A DNA stretch of 64,000 nucleotides from Galerina marginata (lineage: Eukaryota > Basidiomycota > Agaricomycetes > Agaricales > Galerinaceae). This document shows positions 44,641 through 55,773 of this stretch, in pieces (position 1 is the first letter of the stretch; each line of letters begins with the position of its first letter). Position numbers and translations under genes: made by a program. The stretch spans positions 2,914,001 to 2,978,000 of the forward strand of contig JAECYW010000006.1 in the NCBI GenBank assembly GCA_023014335.1, written 5' to 3'. The notes under the pieces were generated by a model that saw only the letters and a list, made by a program, of their open reading frames with translations, did no database searches and was not told the origin of the DNA.

Positions 44641-45470
44641 GTGCCATAGATAACAATCCGTTGGTCTAAACTTCAGTGATGGTGGATGGGGAGAACCAGC
44701 GCCGCTATTTTGGGCTGATGATCAAAGTGACGGAAGCACCCACGATGCGACCCAACTTTCTTTCGCTCATCTTCTCTCATAAACCATACAACTGAAACTG
44801 GCTGAAACAATGTTCGTGTTTTGCTCGACTTCAACGAGTTGGAGAGAAGACAAAGCACCGGAAATTGTGCCCGCTCGCTATCCGTACGACTCAACTTCAT
44901 CAGTACCGCCGCAAACGTTTCTCTACTCTCGCCGCTAGTTCCACTGAGCACTTCGACGTCGAAGATGTCGTGATTGGGACCTGGATCTAACGACTATCCA
45001 GCACAGGCTATACACCAGAATATCGCCCATCTGACTTAATCCACCCAGCAAACAGAGTGCTGGTAACAATTTCTGCGAGGTTTTTGAGGGGTGAGTTGGT
45101 CTTCGCGCCGACTTCCATTTCCGACATATAACTGACATCATTGTAAACAAGCTGCCCATATAGATTGTGGAGGAGCGGATGCACCATACGTGGCCGTCGA
45201 CCCCATCGAATCTCACCTTTGCAGCAAATCATACATCGGGCTTTCTCAACCTTCGAGCAGCCTCCTTTGAGCTCACCTTCATCCAGCCTCATTATATTTG
45301 AGACTAATGCTCCAAGGTGTGGACCTACAATCTGTCATCGACTTCACGAATGTTTACTGTGAATGCCTTACTCTTCAGCTCTATGAAGCTCAGCTTGCGA
45401 TTTCGTAATGTATTGACCCGGTTTCTTTGAGAGATGCTATTGGGTATTCAGGAGTTATTGCTGGTGGGTC
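44641..45470 (-). other. Unrecognised coding-like stretch in the inserted block
   Basis: Minus-strand frames SGTSGESRETFAAVLMKLSR (about 44945) and ARCMICCKGEIRWGRRPRMV (about 45235) look coding but match nothing I know. They may be upstream exons of the armadillo-type gene or another remnant. Confidence 0.3.
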
Positions 45471-45473
45471 AGA

Positions 45474-45665
45474 GGGAACGATGGGTACGTTCATTCGACT
45501 TTGTCTCAACTTTATATTCCCGACATATTTTCGCAGCTCGGCTTTTTTTTGGCAAGCAGATTAAGGGAACGAGGATCGTAAAACCAAGGCAACCGTTCAA
45601 GAGTTCAAGGACAGAGAAAAAATGAAAACGCTTCAATTATTTTTCTTGACTGAAAAGTTGTAAAC
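45474..45665 (+). repeat. Direct repeat L of a 190-bp pair flanking the UCH pseudogene
   Basis: GATGGGTACGTTCATTCGAC through CTGAAAAGTTGT matches 47289-47467 with scattered substitutions. The pair encloses the second piece of the UCH37 pseudogene. Confidence 0.75.
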
Positions 45666-45734
45666 TCGATTGAATTTTCCTAACGATCATAGTCAACCTC
45701 AACTTATCGTTCAACCTTTTCTCTCTTTCTTGGA

Positions 45735-47050
45735 TCATGCACAAGCGTATTCACATCGCTCATACGGCGACTCGGCATCCATGGCCTCGAGCTCGTCGAG
45801 ATGTACCCAAGATGTACCACATCGAGCCCTGGGCCTTCGACCTCCACCCCACAGCGTCATCTTCTGCTTCATGAGGCACAAGGACGCTCACCACCCGCGG
45901 ACTTTGACGACCCAGCTGCTGAGCGCGTGTGGTTCGCGAACCAGCTGAGCGACGACGCGTGTGCGACGTATGCGATCTTGAATGTGTTGCTTAACTGTCC
46001 GGGCATTGATCTTGCGATGAGCTGCGTGGGTTTAGAAGGGAGACTGAGAAGACGTCGCTTGTGGTATGCTCTTTCTGTATTTTTTATGCTAGGGTCTACT
46101 AAGCCTCGTCTGCTTAGATGCGCGGGTTAGTAGTAACCTACTTCCCAATTATACGAACAGCACACAACTCTCTAGCTCGGTAAACTCACTCTCCTCCCTC
46201 TTCTTGCCCATCTAAGCCCTCTCCCACACCAGGCCCTCCGACATCCGCACTTCCCTAAACAAGATCACAATCACCACCTCCGACGCCGAGAAGCAGAAAG
46301 AAAAGGAGAGAAAGGCAGACGCCAAACCGTCCCCTGCGAAACATGGAAATACGGTGGCTCCGGCTCAGACTTGAGTAACATCCGCTTCAGCCTTCTCGCT
46401 ATCGTGAACGACCTCTATCATACCGCGAGCGACGAGCTCGGGTTTTTTAAACGCGAGCGGGTGCCGCTGGAGCGGAGGGTGCATATGGAAGAGAGGGCGA
46501 TGCCGGAGGAGTGGGTCAAACGGTGGGTGTTGTTGTTGTTTACTCCTGATCGCGACCGTAACTGCTTGCTTATTTAAATCGGTACTGCAGGTCGGCCCCG
46601 CCCTCCTGCAAACAGCCACGCACGCGTTTACTCTGGCTCGACCGCTTGGACGTCCCGGGAAGGACGTATGCCCCTGTGCGCAGGATGGGGAAGGACATGG
46701 AGATCATGCGCATAGCGGACCCGCACGAGGCGGCGAGGGCATGGGAGGCATGTGTGAGGGAGGCGGTGCACGCGAAGGTCGGGCTGGAGGATGGGAAGGG
46801 GGTCAGGGTGAATGTAAGTTTTTGTTGCTTTTTTCTTTTCTGTTGTTGAATTTAATTTAATTTTGAATTTTGAATTTTTGATGTAGACGGATCATATAAA
46901 GCGCAGATTCGACGACGAGCCTTCTATCCGGGAGTAGGGACTGCTCAATGCGCTGCTGGACCAGGATGATGATGGGAGGAAGAGGAGGGGGCGGAAGTCG
47001 CAGTCGCAGTCGCAGTCGCAGTCGCAAGGGTCGAAGGGGTGATCACGAGC
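45735..47050 (+). pseudogene. UCH37-like pseudogene, remaining exons (copy 1)
   Basis: Continues the gene interrupted at 41637: HRPADFDD-like, VWFANQLSDDACATYAILNV (the catalytic Cys is retained) and LLNCPGIDLAMS, then frameshifts. The Lys/Glu-rich central linker and the HFIGYVP catalytic-His segment are deleted around 46310; SNIRFSLLAIVNDLYH and RMGKDMEIMRIADPHEAARA follow. Near the end a stop (TAG after PSIRE, about 46935) breaks the C-terminal helix. A (CAGTCG)n tract lies at about 46995-47025. Not functional. Confidence 0.75.
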
Positions 47051-47129
47051 GATGGGACGGGGGCACCTATCAAATTGTCGCTCGACGCCCACACCATCTC
47101 CTTCAAATATCAAAGAGCCTCCCCCAACA

Positions 47130-47290
47130 CCATCGAACGCTCTACCAGAAACATCGGACGATGAACCGACAGTGAAGTATCAGCGCATTGTTGGCTGTTT
47201 ACTTTACCCCGCCGTGGCTACTCGTCCAGACATCGCTTTATCATGCTATGTAGCTTGGCCAATTCTATGCAAAACCAACACGTACACCGA
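47130..47290 (+). pseudogene. Ty1/copia polyprotein scrap
   Basis: KYQRIVGCLLYPAVATRPDI matches the Y-x-x-IVGSLxY-x-x-x-TRPDI motif that ends the copia reverse transcriptase domain. Only about 50 codons survive, followed directly by the 190-bp repeat. Confidence 0.55.
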
Positions 47291-47467
47291 TGGGTACGTT
47301 CATTCGACTTTGTCTCAACTTTATATCCCTGACATATTTTCGCAGCGGGGCATTTCTTTAGCAAGCAGATTAAGGGAACCAGGTTCGTAAAACCGAGGCA
47401 ACCATTCAAGAGTTCATGGACAGAGAAAAAATGATCGGCTCAATCATGTATCCTGACTGAAAAGTTG
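47289..47467 (+). repeat. Direct repeat R of the 190-bp pair
   Basis: Second copy of the sequence at 45474-45665, in the same orientation, starting at the copia scrap. Confidence 0.75.
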
Positions 47468-48056
47468 TGTATTTTGGAAAATCTAACGATCGTGATCAAG
47501 CTCGATTTATTGTTAATTTATTGTTGGCTGGAGTATCGTGTGGTTCGTCGGCGTGCTTCCGACCTCGAAAATGACCATTTGATGGTTGATTTTTTGAACC
47601 ATGAATCGCTCGTAAAAAGTTCAACGCCGACGCGAGTTGCTGGATCTCGAAGTCAGAGGCGCTTACGCTTGGATGACGAGGTACTAGCGACATTGCAGCT
47701 ATGCTGGATATCCTCTTGCGTTTCGAAGGAGTCCAACGACAGTAAAAAATGAACAGTCCAGTCCTGTATGTCGGCGAAAACTGACTGTCGAATACCGAAT
47801 CAACATTAATAAATTCCTCACGACATCCTCAATGAAAGGCAGTGGACTTCGATTGCGATCAGTTGGTTTTCCGAATCCTAAGAAATTCGATTAAATTTCA
47901 TATTGATCAACCACAACTTATTGACGGATGGAGGCGCCTGGTCCTTCGTCATGAGCCTATCTGAATATGAATTGAATGCAAATATACAGATATACAACAA
48001 AAAATCGGGTATATCATATAGAAGAGAGAAACAACTATTAGTAGACATACGTAGGT
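47468..48056. other. Intergenic, no gene identified
   Basis: One plus-strand frame of 95 codons (from 47465) has no recognisable domain. The rest has none. It precedes the 3' end of the kinase-like gene. Confidence 0.4.
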
Positions 48057-50180
48057 TCAGGGATAATAATTTTTCTCTTGATATCGCCCATCAAGAACAG
48101 CATTCATGCAAATGATCTCCTGCTCCACCTTGTCATCATAAATGTTATTATCAGCACAATCAAAGTCGATGATAAAAACCTGGCCGTCAGAGTTGACGAG
48201 AAGGTTATCGGCGCGAATGTCGTGGTGCCTGATACCGGCGCGGTGTATGCTATTCAAAGCTCTTAAAAAGGAGTCCCTGAAAAAGAGAGGGTCCTTCAGA
48301 AACAGCAATTGAGAGTAAATAAAAAAACAATTTACTTCTCTTCACTGGTAGTCACCACCTGCACAACATCTCCGCTCCGTTCCATCTCGCGACGGCGAAG
48401 AGACACACCTCCATCAGACATAAGCATAGCCAAAGCCTTGGATTCCTGGTCTTTGAAGAGACCATGCACGGTTACGATGCCCTCGATGCCTTCCTGCTTT
48501 GAGAGGTGCTGATATGTCTGGAACTCGTGATGCAATTTTTCCATTTGCTCGACAGAAAAAGCGAGCTTGAAAGTAAGGTCCTGCATCAGGATTTCACCTG
48601 ATTCCAGAACCAGCTCCAACGTAGCGGGATGAACGACGCCTACAGCACCGCGGCCTAGTGGTTCTTTTAGAGTGAGGGAGATATATTCGTGGGCGCAATA
48701 TTTGGCTTTAATCTTGTGATTATCCAACTCATCCGATAGACCAGGAGCACAAGAAGGCGCAACGCGGCTGAACGATGAGGGAATATATGAGCGAAAAGCC
48801 CCGTAATCCAAACTAACCAACGCCAGCTGGCGTCTCGCTAGCTCTTCAGAGATCTTCAGAATCCGCAACTTAAGAATGGCGCAGAGGCAAGATGAGGCTA
48901 CATACTTGGTGGTGCTCATGTAGTTTAGATTGAGGATTTTTCTTCCGGTACTTAGGATCTGAAATTTCCGTTTCCTCGAGGTGTTCTGAGGAACATTTCT
49001 GACCCACGTTTCTTCCGTTGATGCGTTCTTGTCGTTCCAATGCGTCCTTGACAATTGCGATGTGGAGACCAAGGTGAAGCTTCCGATAGCGAGGGTCTTG
49101 GATGTTGACTGTGTCAATTAGTCCAGAAAGATATAGGGTTTGTGATTCTCGGTGGCGAATGCCGATCCGCTCATAGCGTCCGCAATTCAGGACAATGAAT
49201 GTGGAATCATAAATAGCAGCATTTGCCCATGCCTGCGGTAATGTCAACTAGCGTCCGATAATATTATTGGGTGCACACACCGATTGGAGGAAGTGTCGAA
49301 AATCCGGTCGATATCGATTCCTCTTCACAGCAAATTTCGTGGGCGTAACCGACTTTGACTTCACGCTACGCTTTGTAGGTAGTAACGGCTGGCGTGGTTT
49401 TGATTTCGTCGGGGCCTTCAGTGATAGAAACGATAGGGCGTGTTTGGCATCTGGAGGAGGCTGCTTGTGCGACATGGTTTCGGCTCCCATCGTATGCGAA
49501 TACTGCCATATGAAAGCCGCGTCCTCTTTCATCGTTTGAAACATACCCATAGCGGCGTCGGTCATTGCGAACATATGCCATGTTGCGAGTCTAGAAAAAT
49601 TTCTTGACAAGTCCAGGATCTTAGCTATGGTTGCGTCGGGAAGACAAGTTTGAAGGTCGTCGTGAAGTGAAAGGGACCCGTCCAACCGTCTTGTCGTCAC
49701 TTCAAGCCAAGATTGGGTCGTAAAATCGAAAGGATTGCCTGTGGGTCTCTCAGTGAACTTGAAAACCGACTTCCACGTATCACATCGAGGGTGAAGGCAG
49801 ACCTTGGATGCAAACGCATGGCAAATACGTGCTATGTATTCACCGTAATAAAAACTGACTGAATGGGCGTCTCGAAACTCCTTTGATCTCGTGTTGCGGG
49901 AAAAAACATAACCATTGCAAGAGAACCTGTGACCATCGTGGAGGAAGCCCCAGATCGCGTTGTCGCATGCCTTGGAGAGTGACTGCGTAATCGATGGCAG
50001 ATACACCACGTTCTGTAGAACAAGGCTGGGCATGATGTGCCGGTCATAGAACATTTGAGGAGACCTGGGGGATGTTGACACCCCTTCTAGACGCTCCAAG
50101 TCTAGAACGATCCCAGCATCGTAGTTTGCTTCCAAAATCTCCTTTAGACGAGGGTAAAACGGGTCCGATATTGGTAGCAT
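48057..50180 (-). CDS. Agaricomycete protein with C-terminal protein kinase-like domain
   Basis: Four exons (50180-49281, 49232-48906, 48868-48336, 48276-48057) join in frame to 659 aa with no defects. Residues 1-300 are an uncharacterised fungal region (SWLEVTTRRLDGSLSLHDDL, then a Lys/Pro-rich linker). The C-terminal 200 residues form a reduced kinase fold: KEPLGRGAVGVVHPATLEL (glycine-rich loop), DLTFKLAFS (candidate ATP-binding Lys), HRAGIRHHDIRADNLL (catalytic loop with HxD and Asn) and VFIIDFDCADN (DFD in place of DFG). The lobe after this is very short, ending at RYQEKNYYP, so it is either an atypical kinase or a phosphotransferase-like pseudokinase. Such genes are multicopy in mushrooms. 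Substrate unknown. Confidence 0.7.
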
Positions 50181-52014
50181 CCAGGTACGACTTCAGCCGA
50201 CCAGAGAAAAACAAAGGAAAGTGTCTTCATATCATGCTCTTCAAACGCCCAAACAAATCCCAGGCTGTTTCCCACGATCACACTTCAACCCCTATCAATA
50301 AATAGGCGCGTGTCAAGCGCGTGTGGGCATACGCCATCGACTTAACCTAGTGCACAATGCACAGGCCTGGATGTCTTGAATTTCAGGACTTGGAAATTAA
50401 GAGTAAAAACCAGAAAACCAACAGAAAACAACTTAAAACGCATGTCGCTCCGAGTCAATTTTCACACTGGCAAAGCACGTCCCGTCCTTCCAGATCCGCA
50501 CCTTTAAGTCGGTCCTCAGGCCTCAGGCCTCCGCACTTCGTAAGTACTTCACGCCTTCCTTTGAAATAAATTTGAAGGCGATTAGAAACCTCCACTTTCA
50601 GGCTTCCGAGTAGTCGAGTTTTCGAGAGCGCCAAATTGCTTTGAATCAGAAATCGCAGATTTCACGGGCTTTCAAGTTATCTGAAGACCTAAGCTCGACT
50701 GAGGGCTCGTTAAACCTAGACTGGTAACTGTGCCGGCACTAATGAATCAAAAACTGCGTCGTCTCGACTCTTAACCTTTCCTACGAGAAAATCGGCTGTC
50801 ATTCTAGATCTTCAAGCTGCTTCTTTAGTAAATACGCATTTCAGTATCTCTCTCATGAATCATTTCCACTGGCAGCGTTGAGCGCTGAAAAGTTCGAGCT
50901 GTTCAAAGGCTACTTACCTGCCATAAACAAAATTAGATTTGAATTCTTCTCGTATTCATTCCATTCCAAAGGTTTGCAATACTTCGTGCTTAGCCTTTAA
51001 CAGAAGGCCAAGCCTGAAAACGCGCGATCTGAATTTCTGACAACCGAAGACGAGGAAGGAGAGAGAAGAGCGGAGATCCCAGTCCTCCAAGACGCTCGAT
51101 AAAGGAATTCGGAAAAGAGGACAGCTGTGCAGCAGTACACGGCGTGAGTTCCAACTTGGATTGGAATTTGGGCATGCAGGATGAATGAGAAAGATATAAG
51201 ATGAAACGCGAAAACGACCTCCCAGCCTCCTCTCCTAGGCCTTTGAATCAACTGGCATGAGAATTCATATGCGTAATCAAAGTAATGCAAATTCATGATC
51301 AGTGATCGAACCGTAGACGTAGCAATGCACAGCCCGGCCGCGGCGTATCCCACTGTCAACGCTTGCTCGAGATCGATCCGCTGCATTGCATTGCATTGCC
51401 TTTTCATTTCGAATTCGTTCATCGCATCTATCGTATGATCTCGGTACCGAAAACCCATCAGCCAGCCCCCCAGCAAGCCTTTTTCAGAGCTGCCATTCTG
51501 GGAGAGAGCGAGATTTCGGGATTGATAGATGCAAATTCAAGCAGACGTCGATGTGAATGAAATGTACAGTCTGACACTGGCAACTTGCATGACATTGACG
51601 TTCATTCATGATCACTGGACATGTTCAGCATATGCATTGGATAAATTCCGGGGTGTTTGTTACAATACATACATACAAGATACGAGATATATACAACACA
51701 ATATACATACTTGTCTGCAGTCTTGAGTTTAATATACGTGCTTTCGTGGTCGTGCTGAAAGTCGAAGGAGATTGGCCGGCGCAGTCAGCTGGTTACAGTC
51801 AGTTAGTTGAAGGAACGAAGAGGGACTCAGGGAGAAAGGAAAATGTGTGCAAGAGATCGGGTCATCTAGACGGCGTTCGCGTTCGCCCCGTGTCCTGGTC
51901 ATTACGGAATGCGGGGAAAGGCAGTCTAAGGTGAAGGACCAAGATCGAACAAGCGATCGCAGCGTGCCTCATGATCACGCAGGTCGCCGTCCTCAGGTCT
52001 CCGTGCCCTCTCCC
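50181..52014. other. Intergenic; includes start of duplicated segment copy 2
   Basis: No gene is supported. From about 51250 the sequence parallels 39400-40010 upstream of the GH5 3' ends, marking the left extent of the segmental duplication. Confidence 0.45.
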
Positions 52015-53808
52015 TCACACCAAGCCCACCGCGTTCTCCGTCAAAATCGCATTCAGCTCCTCCCGCTTCACACACCCCCCAAACCTAAAACTCCCCGCAA
52101 GCCCATCCAGCTCCTCTTCTCCCAGCCCGACGAACAGCTCCGCCCACTCTTTGACAAGGTATTCCGCGACAAGGATGTTCCTAGACAATCTCGCGACGCG
52201 GCCAGGGAGTGTCCACACGGGGTGCGGGTACAAATTCTGGAACCGCTCCGGGATCTCTTTTTCGACATGCGCGATGAGCGGGTCGTAGATCTGGGATAGG
52301 GAGGGAGAGAGGGAGGAGCCCCACGCGTCGATTGCGAGACGGTGTTTTTTTAGGAGGAAGGGGGCGAAGTGGGTCATGTAGGGTGTCGAGGGGGAGAGGT
52401 GGACCATTCCTTGGAAGCCGATGTCTTTGTAGAGCCAGATGGACCAGCTGAGGCGGTCCTGCGATAGTTGGTGAGTGTGAGTACGGTAGGGTAGGGTAGG
52501 GATAGATGATGGATAGATGTACCTTTTTGTAAATGTCCAATTGATCTTTGAGCACTTTATACCGCGTCTTGTTAATCGCATCCGTCGCGTCCCCCTCATA
52601 CTGCCGTCTTGCATACACAGGCCCCCACTCGCCATTCCACACACACAGCCCCCGCTCATCCATCCACTCCCTCTTCTTCTCATAGCTCCTCCTCAACCTC
52701 CTCTTCTGCTCCTCACTCCCCACATACTCCTGCCCCTCCTTACTAGGAAACCCAAAAGACGAATAATCATGTATCGAGTACGCCGTATTATCCCACCTCT
52801 TGTGGGCGTCCCCGAAGTGGGAAAAGTCAGACGCGAAGGTGTTCCCGTCGAAGAAGATCGCGTGGTCCGGGTCGACAGCGCGGATGGCGGTGTGCACGGC
52901 GTCGTAGAAGGCGATGACGCGGGTGTGCTTGGCGTCGGTGGGCTCGTTGAGGGGGTTGTAGCCTGCGATCCATTTGTGGGATTTGTAGTGCGATGCGAGG
53001 GCGGTCCAGAGGTGGATGACGCGGTCTTGGAAGTCTTTGTGGTTCCAGACTATAATAAGAAAGATAAGGCACTAAAATAAACACAAAGTGGGAGAGAGCG
53101 TACAGTTGGCGATGTGTCCTCCATGGTCGGAGTGCCAGTCCGTGTTCTGCCCGCCGGGTGCGGTGTGCAAGTCGAGGATGGTGTATATGCCGTGCTTTGC
53201 GCAGATGTCGATGACCCGGTCGAGGTGCTTGAAGCCTGATTCTTTAAGAACGCGTGGGTTCATGTCGTCTGTGGATAGGAATAGGTGTGGGGGGTTAGCT
53301 ATCTTTAGTGTTAGAGGGAAGGCAGAGGAACCGGGAGAGTGGGTTGGGATGGGATGGGAGGGGTGTACCTTCGAAGTGACGGTAGTTGAAGGGCAGGCGG
53401 ATGCAGTTCAGCCCGAGGCTCTTGAAGAACGCCGCGTCTTCGTCTTGGAAGAAGTATTCGAGGAACTGCGGGCGATGGTTAGGGAACGACGGGTTTGAGA
53501 GAGGGATGGAGGTACTTTGTCGAAGAAGAATTCAGATTTTTCCTGGCCGATGGCTTCAGCCAGGGCTTCGCGGATTTGGAACTCGCATCCAGGAAAGCCT
53601 GCGGGGTGCTTCAGCGATACGTTCAACGGCTGGTCATCGTTCTGTCAGACCTGAGACAAAGTTCTCCATACTAAAGAGACATCAGCTCAGCCTGACGAGG
53701 AAAAGAGAGAACCGACTTCATCCATCCTCCAAGCCCAGCACCGCGAAGGATGACCTCATTTCCCTGCTCGTCGACGATTTTAGTGCCAGCGATCTTGAGG
53801 AGAGACAT
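52015..53808 (-). CDS. Glycoside hydrolase family 5 enzyme (beta-glucan-type)
   Basis: Retaining (beta/alpha)8-barrel hydrolase, probably acting on a beta-glucan or glucoside. The start [20 protein letters not shown] at 53808 has no signal peptide, suggesting an intracellular or non-classically secreted enzyme. Exons lead through [78 protein letters not shown] (acid/base Glu), DHAIFFDGNTFASDFSHFG, CVWNGEWGPVYARRQYEGD (nucleophile Glu) and LSWSIWLYKDIGFQGMV to the end ENAVGLV. Both catalytic glutamates are present and introns follow GT-AG. The gene is divergent from the UCH37-like gene, 142 bp apart. I cannot fix the GH5 subfamily. A decayed duplicate lies at 40080-41331. Confidence 0.82.
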
Positions 53809-53950
53809 TATCTGATGCAAAACGAGACGATGCGGTTTTATGAGCCATGGCTTGGGTGGATCTTTCCAAGAAGGGAGACCGAGGATTCGCCGTTGGGGAG
53901 AATGGTTGAGGCTAGCGGAAAACTCCGCATTTGGAGCAGAGTCGCGCGTT
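53809..53950. promoter_or_regulatory. Divergent promoter region GH5 / UCH37-like
   Basis: 142 bp separate the two start codons. The same short divergent spacing is seen in the decayed copy around 41332-41494, so the arrangement predates the duplication. Confidence 0.5.
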
Positions 53951-55773
53951 ATGGAGGTCAACCCACAACCGCCAATCGACCTCGTAGGCGGGCCTTTTGC
54001 CGTCATCGAATCCGATCCAGGTCACTTCCTCCCTCCCTCTCTTGAATCACTACTAACCATGTACTTATAGGCGTATTCACCTCGCTCACCCGCCGACTCG
54101 GCATCCATGGCCTCGAGCTCGTCGAGCTGTACGACATCGAGCCCTGGGCCGTCGACCACCTCCACCCGCACGGCCTCATCTTCTGCTTCATGTGGCGCAA
54201 AGACGCCCACCGCCCCGCGGACTTTGACGATCCCGCTGCTGAGCGCGTGTGGTTCGCGAACCAGCTGAGCGACGACGCGTGTGCGACGCATGCGATTTTG
54301 AATGTGTTGCTTAATTGTCCGGGTATTGATCTGGGCGATGAGCTGAGAGGGTTTAGGAGGGAGACGGAGGGGATGTCGCCTGTGGTATGTTCTTTCTGTA
54401 TTCTATTTCCTGGATCTACTGAGTCTCGTCTACTTAGATGCGCGGGTTGGCTGTGACCAACTCTCCAATCATACGAACAGCACACAACTCTCTAGCCCGG
54501 TACGCTCCCTCTCCTCCTCTCTTTCCCATCTAAGCCTTCTCCCTCTCCCCCACCAGGCCCTCCGACATCCGCGCCTCCCTAAACAACATCACAATCACCA
54601 CCTCCGACGCCGAGAAGCGCAAAGAAAAGGAAAGAAAGGCAGAGGGAAAACCGCCCCCCGCGAAGCGCGCCAAGATCACCAAAAGCCCGAGATCGAAAGG
54701 CAAGGAGAAGGAGAAGGCAAAGACAAAGACAAAGACGAGAGGAAAGGGAAAGAAGGGGAAGGAGAGCGAAGACGAGGATGGGGAGGAGTGGGAGAAAGAG
54801 AAGGAGAAGGAGGAGGAGAATGAGAATGAAGAAGAGACGTACCACTTCATCGGCTACGTCCCCGCGTACGGCAAAGTATGGGAGCTCGACGGGCTCAAAT
54901 CAGGGCCTCTAGAAGTCGGCGAGCTGCCTTCTACCCATCCCGACCCAACCGCTTCCACCTCATCAGCCCAACCTCCCCTAACCTCAAACCCAAACCCAAA
55001 CCAGCACAAAGACTGGATGTCCACCGTCCGCCCCGCCCTCCGCATGAAAATGGAGAAATACGGCGGGTCCGGCTCAGACGGGTCCAACATCCGCTTCTCC
55101 CTCCTCGCTATCGTGGATGACCTCTATCAGAAAGCGAGTGATGAGTTGGAGTTTTTGAAGAGGGAACGGGCGGCGTTGGAGAGGAGGGTGCAGGGGATGC
55201 TTAGAGAGGAGAGGGCGGTACCGGATGAGTGGGTCAAGTTGGTGGACCCCGCCCTCCTACAGACGGCCACACACACATTCACCCTCCCCACCCGCTCACG
55301 CTCAGACGCGCCAGGAAAAACGTACGCCCCCGACTTCGGCGCGCGCAGGATGGAGCGGGACATGGAGATCCTGCGCATGGCGCACCCGCACGAGGCGGCG
55401 CGGGCGTGGGAGGCGTGTGTGAGGGAGGCGGTGAGGGCGAGGGTTGGGGTGGAGGATGAGGTTGGGAAGGGGGGGAGGGCGAATGTCAGTTGATTTTCTT
55501 TTGTTTTTCTTTTTTGGTTTTTGGTTTTCTGGTTTTTGGTTTTTTCTTTCCTGTTGCTTTCTGCCTTTTTTTCTTTTTCTTTTTGTTTATGGCTTGTGCT
55601 GATCTCATTTATTTTCGATACAGACGGACCACATAAAACGCACATTCGACTACGACCCTTTTATCCGGGAGTTCCTCCTGAGCGCACACAGGGAAGGGCT
55701 GCTCAACGCGCTGCTGGACCGGGATGATGATGGGCGGAAGAGGCGGGGGCGGAAGCCCGGGTCGAAGGGGTGA
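53951..55773 (+). CDS. Ubiquitin C-terminal hydrolase, UCH37/UCHL5 type (peptidase C12)
   Basis: Cysteine deubiquitinase; orthologues of this type act on the proteasome or chromatin complexes. Exons 53951-54020, 54071-54384, 54438-54499, 54557-55484 and 55624-55773 join in frame to 507 aa. IESDPGVFTSLTRRLGIHGL opens the domain; ANQLSDDACATHAILNVLLN holds the catalytic Cys, YHFIGYVPAYGKVWELDGLK the catalytic His and Asp, and RGLAVTNSPIIRTAHNSLAR lies between. The usual crossover region is expanded by a Lys/Glu-rich insert of about 90 residues (about 54600-54830), making it longer than the usual 330 or so. The C-terminal part (MERDMEILRMAHPHEAARAW, TDHIKRTFDYDPFIREFLLS) resembles the UCHL5 C-terminal helices, ending in a basic tail. 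It looks functional. Confidence 0.85.
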
